From: Kribbella albertanoniae
GTDB lineage: Bacteria; Actinomycetota; Actinomycetes; Propionibacteriales; Kribbellaceae
DNA length: 38,847 nt
NCBI RefSeq assembly: GCF_004348455.1
Contig: NZ_SMKA01000050.1
Location: 1 to 38,847 of the forward strand
Reading direction: 5' to 3'
Part shown: piece by piece, positions 1-7,363 of the stretch
Layout: each line of letters begins with the position of its first letter
Numbering within the stretch: position 1 is the first letter of the stretch
The notes under the pieces: generated by a model
Database searches by the model: none
What the model was told of the DNA's origin: nothing
Seen by the model: the letters and a program-made list of their open reading frames with translations, nothing else
Position numbers and translations under genes: made by a program

Positions 1-327
1 GGGGACGAGACGCTGGATCAGTTGGGTGGCGGGGTCGTCGGGTGGATCGGGCACGCCTTCGTCGAGGCGGCCGAGCAGGTCGGTGAAGTGGATGTCGACG
101 AACTGCGGCCAGTCGTCGGGATCCTGCTGGGCGATCGCCCGGGCCAGGTTGGTCAGGCCGAGGATCGGTCCAGATGTTTCGGGAATGGCCATCAGGGCGC
201 CGGCTCGGTACTGCAGCTCGAAGCCGAGCCGTCGGCAGGTGGACAGCGCGAGGGTGACGAGACGGTCGACCTGGGCGCCGCTCAGGGGGCTCAGGTAGGC
301 GTCGGTGGGGGTATCGGTGGTTGTCAT
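1..327 (-). CDS. Hypothetical protein, C-terminus beyond the window
   Basis: An open minus-strand frame runs from ATG at 327 to the window edge, giving the first 109 codons without a stop. A strong ribosome binding site (GGAGG, 5 nt before the ATG) decides the start. The N-terminus begins MTTTDTPTDAYLSPLSG, followed by a mixed alpha/beta stretch with the segment DWPQFVDIHFTDLLG. There is no signal peptide or membrane segment. I do not recognise the family. It is divergent from the thioesterase gene at 458, so the 130 bp between them must hold both promoters. Confidence 0.6.
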   Translation of the reverse strand, partial: MTTTDTPTDAYLSPLSGAQVDRLVTLALSTCRRLGFELQYRAGALMAIPETSGPILGLTNLARAIAQQDPDDWPQFVDIHFTDLLGRLDEGVPDPPDDPATQLIQRLVP

Positions 328-457
328 GGGCACCTCCTCGACAGAGAAAGTACGAGGATTCGCCCGAGTTGAGCCGCCCAATTCGAACCTGTGGACAACT
401 TGCTCGGTACTCTGCCGCCCGGGACCGAACCCGGTTCAGGAATGAAGGAGAGACCAG

Positions 458-970
458 ATGTCCAGCATCCCGGCGTCGCGGCCGACCTCGGTGACCCGGC
501 TGTCGTTGTCGCACATCACGGCGCAGAACGAGACGAACCTGCTCGGTACCGTGCACGGTGGGGTGATCATGACGCTGGTCGACTCGGTCGCCGGTGTGGT
601 CGCGGCGCGGCACTCCGGTGGGGCCGCGGTGACGGCGTCGATGGACGAGATGGTCTTCCTGGTTCCGGTCCGGGTCGGGGACGTCGTGCACTTCAGCAGC
701 CAGGTGAACTGGACCGGCCGGAGCTCGATGGAGGTCGGCGTGCGGATCACCGCCGACCGGTGGGACGCGGTCGGGCCCGAGGTGCACGTGGCGTCGGCGT
801 ACCTGGTGTTCGTCGCGGTCGACGAGGCCGGCAAGCCGCGGGAGGTGCCGCAGGTCGTGCCGGAGACCGACGAAGAGCTGCGCCGGATGCGGGAGGCGGA
901 GATCCGCCGGAGCCACCGGCTGGCTCGTCGCGCCGCGATCATCGCGTCACGTGAGGAAGACCGGCCATGA
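458..970 (+). CDS. Hotdog-fold acyl-CoA thioesterase
   Basis: A 170-residue protein with the hotdog thioesterase signature of the YciA/BACH type: NLLGTVHGGVIMTLVDSVAG at about residues 27-46. The family HGG turn and the catalytic Asp of LVD are both present. A single hotdog domain fits the small bacterial acyl-CoA hydrolases, which cleave acyl-CoA to free acid and CoA in the cytoplasm. The C-terminus is a charged Arg/Glu helix. The ATG at 458 is preceded by AAGGAGAG at good spacing. The gene overlaps the next by ATGA, implying co-translation. The chain-length preference cannot be read from the sequence. Confidence 0.85.
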   Translation: MSSIPASRPTSVTRLSLSHITAQNETNLLGTVHGGVIMTLVDSVAGVVAARHSGGAAVTASMDEMVFLVPVRVGDVVHFSSQVNWTGRSSMEVGVRITADRWDAVGPEVHVASAYLVFVAVDEAGKPREVPQVVPETDEELRRMREAEIRRSHRLARRAAIIASREEDRP

Positions 971-1626
971 GTTGGTTTAGCGGGGCTCGGCGGCATCCGT
1001 CCGCCGTTCTGCTCGTCGTCCAGCTGCTCGGCGTGCTGATCTACCCGCTGACTCAGGGCTCGCAGGGTGGTCGGATCGCCTTCGAGATCATCGGCATCGT
1101 CGTACTGGTGCTCGCTGTCTTCTCCGTGCGTGCGACGCCAGGTCTCACCTGGATCAGCATCGGTCTGGGCATCCCGGCCGTCACCCTCTCGTTCATCGAC
1201 GTGTACCACTCCAGCGCCACGGTGGTGGCTGTTTCTGCGGTGTTGCACGCCACCTTCTACTTCTACGCCGCCTACAGCCTGCTGCGGTACATGCTGTCCG
1301 ACCACGACGTCAGTACCGACGAGCTGTACGCGACCGGTGCCACGTTCACCTTGGTGGCCTGGGGTTTCGCCTACCTGTACGTCTTCGTCCAGGTGCTCGT
1401 CCCCGGCAGCTTCATCGCAGCGGTTGCCCCCAGCAACGATCGGACCTGGATGGAGCTGCTCTTCCTGAGCTTCACCACGCTGTCCAGCACCGGCCTGAGT
1501 GACGTCGTACCGATCAGCAACTGGGGTCGCTCGGTGGTGATGCTCGAGCAACTGGCCGGTCTCGGGTACGTCGCTATGGTGGTGTCCCGCCTGGTCGGTC
1601 TGACGATCTCCCGCCGCAACGCCTAG
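967..1626 (+). CDS. Ion-channel-family membrane protein with a degenerate selectivity filter
   Basis: A 219-residue integral membrane protein with about five to six hydrophobic segments. The last part looks like a two-helix K+ channel pore (Ion_trans_2 type): a pore-helix-like FLSFTTLSSTGLSDVVP near residues 167-183, then a long helix ending GLGYVAMVVSRLVGL. Canonical channels carry T-x-G-[YF]-G-D as the filter; here the equivalent stretch is STGLSD, so the aromatic and second Gly are lost. It starts inside the thioesterase gene (ATGA overlap at 967-970). It may be a channel of altered selectivity or a non-conducting relative. Family call is reasonable; function is inferred. Confidence 0.65.
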   Translation: MSWFSGARRHPSAVLLVVQLLGVLIYPLTQGSQGGRIAFEIIGIVVLVLAVFSVRATPGLTWISIGLGIPAVTLSFIDVYHSSATVVAVSAVLHATFYFYAAYSLLRYMLSDHDVSTDELYATGATFTLVAWGFAYLYVFVQVLVPGSFIAAVAPSNDRTWMELLFLSFTTLSSTGLSDVVPISNWGRSVVMLEQLAGLGYVAMVVSRLVGLTISRRNA

Positions 1627-2249
1627 CCGTCAAGACGCGGCCAGCCGGCCAGTAGGTCGGCGGCCGCCCGGGCGGCGACTTCGGTCGCATTCGTCATCGC
1701 AGCGACCCGGTAGCTGACCAGTGCGCCCTCGTGGAGCAACAGCAGTCGATCAGCCAGCTCGCCTGGATCCGCCATCCCGGCCAGCCGTGCCTGCGCCTCG
1801 AACTCGGACCGCATCCACTGCTTCTGCCCAACGATCACCGGCATCGCCGGATGGTCGGGCGCCGCGAGCTCGACACTCGCGTTGATGAATCCGCAGCCGT
1901 TGCGCGACCCCGCCAGCCAGTCGGTCAGCGCACCGAACAGCGCGAGCACCACGTCTTCGGCTGTCTGAGGCGCGCGAAGAACGAGCTGCTCGTCGAGGAA
2001 TTCATGCCACACCCGGTTCCGGTGTTCCAGATACGCCGCGATCAACCGGTCCTTCGACCCGAACCGGTCGTACAGCGTCTTCTTCGTCACCTCGGCCGCC
2101 GCCGCGATCGCATCCACCCCGACGGTCCGGATGCCCTGCTCGTAGAACAGGGTCGAGGCCGCCGCCAGGATCCGCGTCCCGGCCGGTGTCAGCCGGTCCG
2201 CCACCGGCACTCCGCGGTCGACAAGCAGTCTCATCTGCTGAGCAGGCAT
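1623..2249 (-). CDS. TetR-family transcriptional repressor
   Basis: A TetR-type regulator of about 208 residues. The N-terminal helix-turn-helix is clear: ILAAASTLFYEQGIRTVGVD, then VTKKTLYDRFGSKDRLIAAYL. The C-terminal ligand domain contains GCGFINASVEL, common in the YcdC/AcrR-like group. A longer frame reaches 2294 but would run into the divergent transporter gene. I chose ATG 2249 because a TATACT -10 lies on the minus strand at 2256-2261, making a leaderless transcript likely. ATG 2234 is also possible. The gene is divergent from the EamA transporter, the usual layout for a repressor and its target. A perfect palindrome lies between them. Confidence 0.85.
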   Translation of the reverse strand: MPAQQMRLLVDRGVPVADRLTPAGTRILAAASTLFYEQGIRTVGVDAIAAAAEVTKKTLYDRFGSKDRLIAAYLEHRNRVWHEFLDEQLVLRAPQTAEDVVLALFGALTDWLAGSRNGCGFINASVELAAPDHPAMPVIVGQKQWMRSEFEAQARLAGMADPGELADRLLLLHEGALVSYRVAAMTNATEVAARAAADLLAGWPRLDG

Positions 2250-2260
2250 ACTGACAGTAT
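2248..2260. promoter_or_regulatory. Palindromic operator between tetR-like gene and transporter
   Basis: The sequence ATACTGACAGTAT is a perfect inverted repeat (6-bp arms, 1-bp centre). It overlaps the TetR start codon and a minus-strand -10-like TATACT. It also contains CTGACA (2251-2256), which can serve as a -35 for the plus-strand gene, with TACTTT (2276-2281) as -10. Binding of the adjacent TetR protein here could control both genes. Operator identity is inferred. Confidence 0.5.
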
Positions 2261-2287
2261 ACCGACCGGTGTGGTTACTTTCGGAGC

Positions 2288-3199
2288 ATGACAACCGCCC
2301 AGGCAGTACGCCGTACGCCGAACCTGCGCCTGATCCCGCTGGCCGCGGGAGCCGGGTTCGTCGTGTTCTGGAGCTCCGGCTTCATCGGCGCCGGCTGGGG
2401 AACGCGGTACACGAACGCGTTCGACCTGCTGGCCTGGCGCTTCCTGCTCGCTGGACTGATCGGTGCCCTGATCCTGAGCGTCCGCCGCACCCGAATGACT
2501 CGCCGCGACCTCATCACCCAGGTGTGGATGGCGGTCCTGACCCAGTTCGTCTATCTCGGCGCCATCTTTACCGGCATCGACCACGGCATCACCGCAGGAG
2601 CGACGGCACTCATCGGGTCGCTCCAGCCGCTGCTCATCGCGACTGTGGCAGGCCCACTACTGGGAGAGCCGGTCAGTCGGCGTCAGTGGCTCGGGCTTGT
2701 TCTCGGTCTACTGGGAGTGGCGCTGGTCGTCGCCGACGACCTCAGTGCAGGTCACGGCTCACCCCTGCTCTTCCTCATCCCGCTGCTGGGTCTGCTCGGC
2801 CTGGTGGCAGGCACCTGCCTGGACCGCCGCCGTCAATCGGCCGTGAGTTCGCTCGATGCGCTCTGCGTTCAGAGCATGGTGTCGGCAGTGCTGTTCGTCA
2901 CGTTGGCGGTCTCGACGCAGCAGCTCAGCGTGCCGCATCAGCCCGGGTTCTACGGCGCTGTGCTCTGGTTGGTGCTGCTGGCAACAGGCGGTGGTTGGGG
3001 CCTGTACCTGGTGAATCTCAAGCTTTCCGGCGCCACGAGGGTGAGCAGTCTGCTCTATCTGGTGCCGCCGACCACGATGCTGGTGGCCTACTTCGTGCTG
3101 GACGAGAGCATCGGAGTGCTCGCGGTGCTCGGCATGTTGGTCTGTGCCGTTGCAGTCCTGCTGATTACGCTGCGGGCATGGCGGAACCCCGATGGCTGA
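2288..3199 (+). CDS. EamA/DMT-family transporter
   Basis: A 303-residue protein with about ten transmembrane helices in two EamA repeats, the drug/metabolite transporter architecture. The first repeat begins with AGFVVFWSSGFIGAGWGTRY and ends near LLGVALVVADD. The second ends near AVLGMLVCAVAVLLI. The length of about 300 residues is normal for the family. Such proteins export small metabolites or drugs across the cytoplasmic membrane; the substrate is not visible. ATG 2288 lies about 6 nt after a TACTTT -10-like box, suggesting a leaderless mRNA. The divergent TetR gene and the overlapping MarR gene are likely regulators. Confidence 0.88.
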   Translation: MTTAQAVRRTPNLRLIPLAAGAGFVVFWSSGFIGAGWGTRYTNAFDLLAWRFLLAGLIGALILSVRRTRMTRRDLITQVWMAVLTQFVYLGAIFTGIDHGITAGATALIGSLQPLLIATVAGPLLGEPVSRRQWLGLVLGLLGVALVVADDLSAGHGSPLLFLIPLLGLLGLVAGTCLDRRRQSAVSSLDALCVQSMVSAVLFVTLAVSTQQLSVPHQPGFYGAVLWLVLLATGGGWGLYLVNLKLSGATRVSSLLYLVPPTTMLVAYFVLDESIGVLAVLGMLVCAVAVLLITLRAWRNPDG

Positions 3200-3639
3200 A
3201 CGAGAAAGAGGCGCGGGCCTGGCGAGCGTTCATCGCGGCCCAACGCGTGGTGAACAGCCGGATCGAGCAGCAGTTGCAGCGGGACGCCGGAATTCCGCAC
3301 ACCTACTACGAGATTCTGGTGCGGCTGTCCGATGCGCCGGACGGCCGGCTGCGGATGAGCGAGCTCGCGATCGCGACGCTCGGTTCGCGTAGCCGTCTCT
3401 CGCATGCGGTCAACCGCCTTGAGCAGTACGGCTGGGTGCGTCGCGAAGGGATCGAGTCGGACCGTCGTGGTCAGGTGGCGATCCTCACCGACGTCGGTCG
3501 GCAGAAGCTGGTGGACTCCGCGCCCGGACATGTGGAGGAGGTCCGCAGTGCGATCTTTGACGCGCTGACCCCGGAGCAGGTGGAGCAACTGTTCGACATC
3601 TGTACGGCGCTGGCCGAGAACACCGATCAGGACCGCTGA
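3178..3639 (+). CDS. MarR-family transcriptional regulator
   Basis: A 153-residue winged-helix regulator. Recognisable segments are the N-terminal dimerisation helix, the recognition region (MSELAIATLGSRSRLSHAVN, about residues 60-79), and the wing (GWVRREGIESDRRGQVAILT), then the C-terminal dimer helices. It starts at ATG 3178, overlapping the transporter gene by 22 bp, and its stop overlaps the next start (TGATG at 3637-3641). The close coupling suggests it is co-expressed with the EamA transporter. A longer frame starting at 2269 is only the shadow of the transporter gene. Confidence 0.9.
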   Translation: MAEPRWLNEKEARAWRAFIAAQRVVNSRIEQQLQRDAGIPHTYYEILVRLSDAPDGRLRMSELAIATLGSRSRLSHAVNRLEQYGWVRREGIESDRRGQVAILTDVGRQKLVDSAPGHVEEVRSAIFDALTPEQVEQLFDICTALAENTDQDR

Positions 3640-4850
3640 TGCGGGCACGCGCAGCGGCCCTCGTCGTACTGTCCGCGCTACTGCTGGCTGGTTGCAACGA
3701 CAGCCAGTCCCCGCCGACAGCCGGACCCGACACAGTCCCGTCGTCGTCAGTACCGCTGCCGCCGAAGACCACGGCTCAACCAACTGCAACCCCGAGCGAG
3801 ACGCCGTCGGCACCCAGTTGCATCGACACGAAGCTCGAGAGCCTCACACTGCGCCAGCGCGCCGCCCAGCTGATCATGACCGGCATGGGCGCCAACGGCA
3901 TGACCTCGGCGCAGCGGTCGATCATCCAGAAGCAGAAGCCCGGCGGAGTCCTACTGCTGGGCCCAGGTGGCAGCCTCGCGCACACCCGTACGGCGACCGC
4001 GGCCGCGACAACTGCGGCCACGGTCGACGGCATCCGGCCGCTGGTGGCAGCGGATCAGGAAGGCGGCCAGGTCCAGCGACTGAAGGGCTCTGGCTTCACC
4101 CGCATCCCGGCGGCGACGGTTCAGGGCACGTGGACCAGTGACAAGCTCACCGCCCGCGCCACGCAGTGGGCGAATCAGCTGAAGCAGGCCGGGGTGAACA
4201 CCAACCTCAGTCCGGTGGCCGACGTCGTACCGGCGTCTCTGAAGAAGCAGAACGCGCCCATCGGCGGTCTGGACCGTGAGTTCGGCAACACGCCTGCTGA
4301 GGTCAGTCCGCCGGTCCAGGCCTTCGTCCGTGGGATGACGGCCGGTGGTGTGATCACCTCGGTGAAGCACTTCCCCGGAATCGGCAGAGTGCGCGGCAAC
4401 ACCGACTTCTCCGCCGACGTGTTCGACAACGTGACGGTCCGTAGTGACGACAACCTGCAGCCGTTCGCGGACGGGATCGAGGCCGGCAGCGAGATGCTGA
4501 TGGTCTCCACCGTCACCTACACCAAGATCGACCCCAAGAACCGGGCGGCGTTCTCCAAGACCGTCATCCAGGGCATGATCCGCGACAACCTCGGGTACGG
4601 CGGCGTCGTGATCACCGACGATGTCGGGGCGGCGGCGAACGTGGCGAAGGTGCCGGCCGGGCAGCGCGCGACCCGGGTGATCGCAGCGGGTGGCGACATC
4701 GTCATCAACGGTGCTGCGGACCTTACCGCGACCATGGTGAACGCGCTGGTCGTGAAGGCCCAGCAGGACAAGGAGTTCGCCGCGCAGCTCGACCAGAGTG
4801 TACGGCGGGTGCTCGCGCTCAAGCAGAAGCACGGTCTGGTGACCTGCTGA
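3639..4850 (+). CDS. GH3-family (NagZ-like) lipoprotein lacking the usual catalytic His
   Basis: A 403-residue lipoprotein: signal peptide MRARAAALVVLSALLLAGC with lipobox LAGC (Cys19), a Ser/Thr/Pro-rich linker to about residue 60, then a GH3 N-terminal TIM barrel. Family landmarks include AADQEGGQVQRL, the substrate-loop motif KHFPGIG, and the nucleophile region VVITDDVG. NagZ enzymes normally read KHFPGHG followed by D-S-H, whose His is the acid/base. Here the corresponding region reads GNTDFSADV, with no His. It may be an inactive or altered glycosidase or a sugar-binding relative. It overlaps both flanking genes by one base, so it belongs to the operon starting at 2288. Confidence 0.8.
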   Translation: MRARAAALVVLSALLLAGCNDSQSPPTAGPDTVPSSSVPLPPKTTAQPTATPSETPSAPSCIDTKLESLTLRQRAAQLIMTGMGANGMTSAQRSIIQKQKPGGVLLLGPGGSLAHTRTATAAATTAATVDGIRPLVAADQEGGQVQRLKGSGFTRIPAATVQGTWTSDKLTARATQWANQLKQAGVNTNLSPVADVVPASLKKQNAPIGGLDREFGNTPAEVSPPVQAFVRGMTAGGVITSVKHFPGIGRVRGNTDFSADVFDNVTVRSDDNLQPFADGIEAGSEMLMVSTVTYTKIDPKNRAAFSKTVIQGMIRDNLGYGGVVITDDVGAAANVAKVPAGQRATRVIAAGGDIVINGAADLTATMVNALVVKAQQDKEFAAQLDQSVRRVLALKQKHGLVTC

Positions 4851-5185
4851 TGCCGGAGGAGCAGGAGCCCGACTACCGGTTCACTCTGGCCAACGAGCGG
4901 ACCTATCTGGCGTACCTGCGGACATCACTGGCCTGTTATGCCGGTGGCCTCTCGGCCGTGCAGTTTCTCGACCTCGGACTGGACCGCTGGCCGGCCCGCA
5001 TCATCGGACTGATCCTGGTCAGCGCCGGACTGGTCACGACCTTCGGCGCACTGCGGCGGTGGCAGCAGAACATGGTGGCCATGCGTCGGGGGCAGCCGCT
5101 GCCGGTGACCAGACTGCCGCTGATGCTGGCGGCAACCATCGCTGTCGCCGGACTCGTCGGTCTGGTTTTCGCCCTCTGGAGGTAA
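4850..5185 (+). CDS. DUF202 (YidH-like) membrane protein
   Basis: A 111-residue membrane protein. It opens with the DUF202 signature FTLANERTYLAYLRTSLA (about residues 9-26), followed by three predicted membrane helices. Length and layout match the family, whose function is unknown. ATG 4850 shares its first base with the stop of the GH3 gene (TGATG). Its own stop lies next to the GGAGG of the following DUF202 gene, so the two are translated together. Confidence 0.85.
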   Translation: MPEEQEPDYRFTLANERTYLAYLRTSLACYAGGLSAVQFLDLGLDRWPARIIGLILVSAGLVTTFGALRRWQQNMVAMRRGQPLPVTRLPLMLAATIAVAGLVGLVFALWR

Positions 5186-5187
5186 CT

Positions 5188-5502
5188 GTGGCGATGAGCA
5201 CACCGGACCCCGGCCTGCAGCCCGAGCGCACCCTGCTCGCCTGGCGCCGGACGTCGCTCGGACTGATCGCCAACGGCATCCTGCTGCTTGCCTCCGGCCA
5301 CGGTTCGTCCGACGTCCGCACCGGCCTCGGCGTCGTCGTACTGGTGCTTTCGCTGGGCTGCTGGGCGGCGGTGAGCGCGGTTTACCGGCATTCGCAGGGT
5401 GCTGCGGTCCATGCCCTCGGCCACGAACGGGTGCTCCGGATCGCCGCCGGACTGGTCCTCGTGGTCGGTCTCTTCGATCTGTACGCCGTGATCACGCGCT
5501 GA
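5188..5502 (+). CDS. DUF202-family membrane protein
   Basis: A second small DUF202-type protein of about 104 residues with the motif QPERTLLAWRRTSLGLIANG and three membrane segments. The start is GTG 5188 (GGAGG at 5178-5182, 5-nt spacing); ATG 5194 is in frame but 11 nt away. A longer upstream frame from 5059 lies inside the preceding gene and is rejected. Two adjacent divergent DUF202 proteins are a common actinobacterial arrangement and may form a hetero-oligomer, which is an inference. Confidence 0.85.
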   Translation: MAMSTPDPGLQPERTLLAWRRTSLGLIANGILLLASGHGSSDVRTGLGVVVLVLSLGCWAAVSAVYRHSQGAAVHALGHERVLRIAAGLVLVVGLFDLYAVITR

Positions 5503-5642
5503 TACCAATTGATTACTCGGTAGTCACCTCCTAGTGAACTAGTTCACCCCGACGCGCTACGTTGACCCCGCGGATGCAAGAACCGCGGGCTGTTCCCCCT
5601 AGCATGATCAACGGTTTGTCCCTCGTTCACCCGGAGCTTGAA
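5503..5642. promoter_or_regulatory. Promoter region of the DUF47-pit1 operon, with a 14-bp palindrome
   Basis: This 140-bp region contains a perfect palindrome, GTGAACTAGTTCAC (5534-5547). A -10-like TACGTT lies at 5558-5563. One arm continues as GTTCACCCCGA (5542-5552), which resembles a single 11-bp PHO-box unit, but no second unit follows or precedes it in 11-bp phase. The palindrome sits where a -35 box would be, so a repressor site is the simpler reading. Confidence 0.4.
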
Positions 5643-6275
5643 GTGCCGTTACGTCTGCGTCCGAACGACCCGACGTTCTACGACCTTTTCACCGAGTCCG
5701 CCAACCACCTCGTGGACGGCGCTCGCATCCTCGCCGAACTGCTCGGCAGTACCGCCGGCAGCGGCCTCTCGGCCAGTCAACAGATCGCCGTCCAGATGAA
5801 GGACGCCGAACACGCCGCGGACGAGACCACGCACTCGATCATCCGCCGGGTGAACTCGACGTTCGTGACCCCGTTCGACCGCGAGGACATCTACCGGCTG
5901 GCCTCCGATCTCGACGACGTCATGGACTTCATGGAGGAGGCGGTGGACACCGTCCACCTCTTCAACCTGGACTGGCTGCCGGAGGAGGTGGCCGAGCAGA
6001 TCGAGGTGCTGCAGCGGGCCGCTCAGCTGACCGCCGAGACGATGCCGCGGCTGCGCACGATGAAGGACCTGGCCGAGTACTGGATCGAGATCAACCGGCT
6101 GGAGAACACCGGTGACGCGGTGCACCGCCGGATCATCGCCAAGCTGTTCAGCGGCGAGTACGACGCCCTCACGGTGATGAAACTGAAGACCGTGGTCGAC
6201 CTGCTGGAGGCTGCCATCGACGCGTTCGAGCACGTCGCCAACACGGTCGAGCAGATCGCCGTCAAGGAGAGCTGA
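5643..6275 (+). CDS. DUF47 PhoU-like protein, partner of Pit
   Basis: A 210-residue all-helical protein of the DUF47/PhoU-like family. The start is GTG 5643, giving MPLRLRPNDPTFYDLFTESA, with GGAG at 5633-5636 and 6-nt spacing. An earlier TTG frame start adds a non-conserved tail. Family landmarks are MKDAEHAADETTH, TPFDREDIYRLASDLDDVMD, and EIERLEN-like EINRLENTGDAVHRR: acidic helices that bind metal and associate with phosphate transporters. It lies directly upstream of a pit gene, as is typical of this pair. It probably modulates Pit activity at the inner face of the membrane. Confidence 0.9.
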   Translation: MPLRLRPNDPTFYDLFTESANHLVDGARILAELLGSTAGSGLSASQQIAVQMKDAEHAADETTHSIIRRVNSTFVTPFDREDIYRLASDLDDVMDFMEEAVDTVHLFNLDWLPEEVAEQIEVLQRAAQLTAETMPRLRTMKDLAEYWIEINRLENTGDAVHRRIIAKLFSGEYDALTVMKLKTVVDLLEAAIDAFEHVANTVEQIAVKES

Positions 6276-6277
6276 GC

Positions 6278-7276
6278 GTGGAGCTCGCGCTCGTCGTCGC
6301 GGTCGTCGTGATCGCGCTGGCCTTCGACTACACCAACGGTTTCCACGACGCGGCGAACGCGATCGCGACCTCCATCTCGACCCGGGCGCTGACGCCGCGG
6401 GTGGCGCTGGCGATGGCCGCGATCTGCAACTTCGTCGGAGCGCTGCTCGGGACCGAGGTCGCCGAGACCGTCGGCAAGGGGATCATCAACACTCCGGCCG
6501 GTGAGCACGGCCTGGTGATCGTGCTCTCCGCGCTGCTCGGCGCCATCACCTGGAACCTGATCACCTGGTACTTCGGCCTGCCCAGCTCGTCGTCGCATGC
6601 CCTGATCGGCGGTCTGGTGGGCGCCGGTCTCGCGTCGAGCAGTGTGGTCCTGTGGTCCGGGATCGTCGACAAGGTCGTCATTCCGATGGTGATGTCACCG
6701 GCGATCGGCTTCCTCGGCGCGTTCGTGCTGATGATCGCGATCCTCTGGATCTTCCGGCGCAAGAACCCCGGCAAGACCACCCGCGGCTTCCGCCTGGCGC
6801 AGTCCCTGTCGGCCGCCGCGATGGCGCTCGGGCACGGTCTGCAGGACGCGCAGAAGACGATGGGCGTGATCTTCCTGGCGCTGCTCACCACCGGTCACGT
6901 GGCCAAGGGTGACGGCATCCCGCTGTGGGTGAAGATCTCCGCCGCGACCGCGATCTCGCTCGGCACCTACTCCGGTGGCTGGCGGATCATGCGGACCCTC
7001 GGCCGCCGGATCATCCACCTGGACCCGGCTCGCGGCTTCGCCTCCGAGGCGGTCGCGGCCACGGTGCTGTACGTGATGGCGATCGGCCTGCACGCCCCGG
7101 TCTCCACCACCCACACGATCACGAGTGCGGTGATGGGCGCCGGCGCCACCAAGCGGCTGTCCGCGGTCCGCTGGGGTGTCGCGAAGGGCATCATCACCGC
7201 CTGGGTGCTGACCATCCCGGCCGCCGGCCTGGTCGCCGCCGGCTGCTACGCGATCGCCCACCTGATCCTCGAGTAA
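6278..7276 (+). CDS. pit: Low-affinity inorganic phosphate transporter, Pit family
   Basis: A 332-residue PiT-family permease with about ten membrane helices. The duplicated PiT signatures are present: FDYTNGFHDAANAIATSI near the N-terminus and VSTTHTITSAVMGAGATKR near the C-terminus. The midpoint motif ALGHGLQDAQKTMGVI is also there. Family members import phosphate, usually as a neutral metal-phosphate complex, using the proton gradient. GTG 6278 follows the DUF47 stop by 2 nt and has AGGAGA at 6265-6270. No PHO box precedes this pair, so it may be the constitutive copy. Confidence 0.93.
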   Translation: MELALVVAVVVIALAFDYTNGFHDAANAIATSISTRALTPRVALAMAAICNFVGALLGTEVAETVGKGIINTPAGEHGLVIVLSALLGAITWNLITWYFGLPSSSSHALIGGLVGAGLASSSVVLWSGIVDKVVIPMVMSPAIGFLGAFVLMIAILWIFRRKNPGKTTRGFRLAQSLSAAAMALGHGLQDAQKTMGVIFLALLTTGHVAKGDGIPLWVKISAATAISLGTYSGGWRIMRTLGRRIIHLDPARGFASEAVAATVLYVMAIGLHAPVSTTHTITSAVMGAGATKRLSAVRWGVAKGIITAWVLTIPAAGLVAAGCYAIAHLILE

Positions 7277-7363
7277 ACCCAAGATCCCCTTCACTTCGAA
7301 TTCATCCATCGCTCCTACGGTCGGACGAGGCCACACACTCGTCCGCCGAGGGATGTGATCGGG
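7277..7363 (+). promoter_or_regulatory. PHO-box promoter of the second pit gene
   Basis: Two contiguous 11-bp direct repeats, CTTCACTTCGA (7289-7299) and ATTCATCCATC (7300-7310), share TTCA[CT] spaced exactly 11 bp apart. This fits the PhoP-binding direct-repeat units known from Streptomyces. They end 5 bp before a -10-like TACGGT (7316-7321), where PHO boxes replace the -35. This suggests induction of the downstream pit by phosphate starvation through PhoR-PhoP. Confidence 0.6.

Noticed and set aside
5520..5563. A full PHO box before DUF47-pit1
   Set aside because: Only one unit fits; the neighbouring TCACC is 20 bp away rather than 11 or 22.
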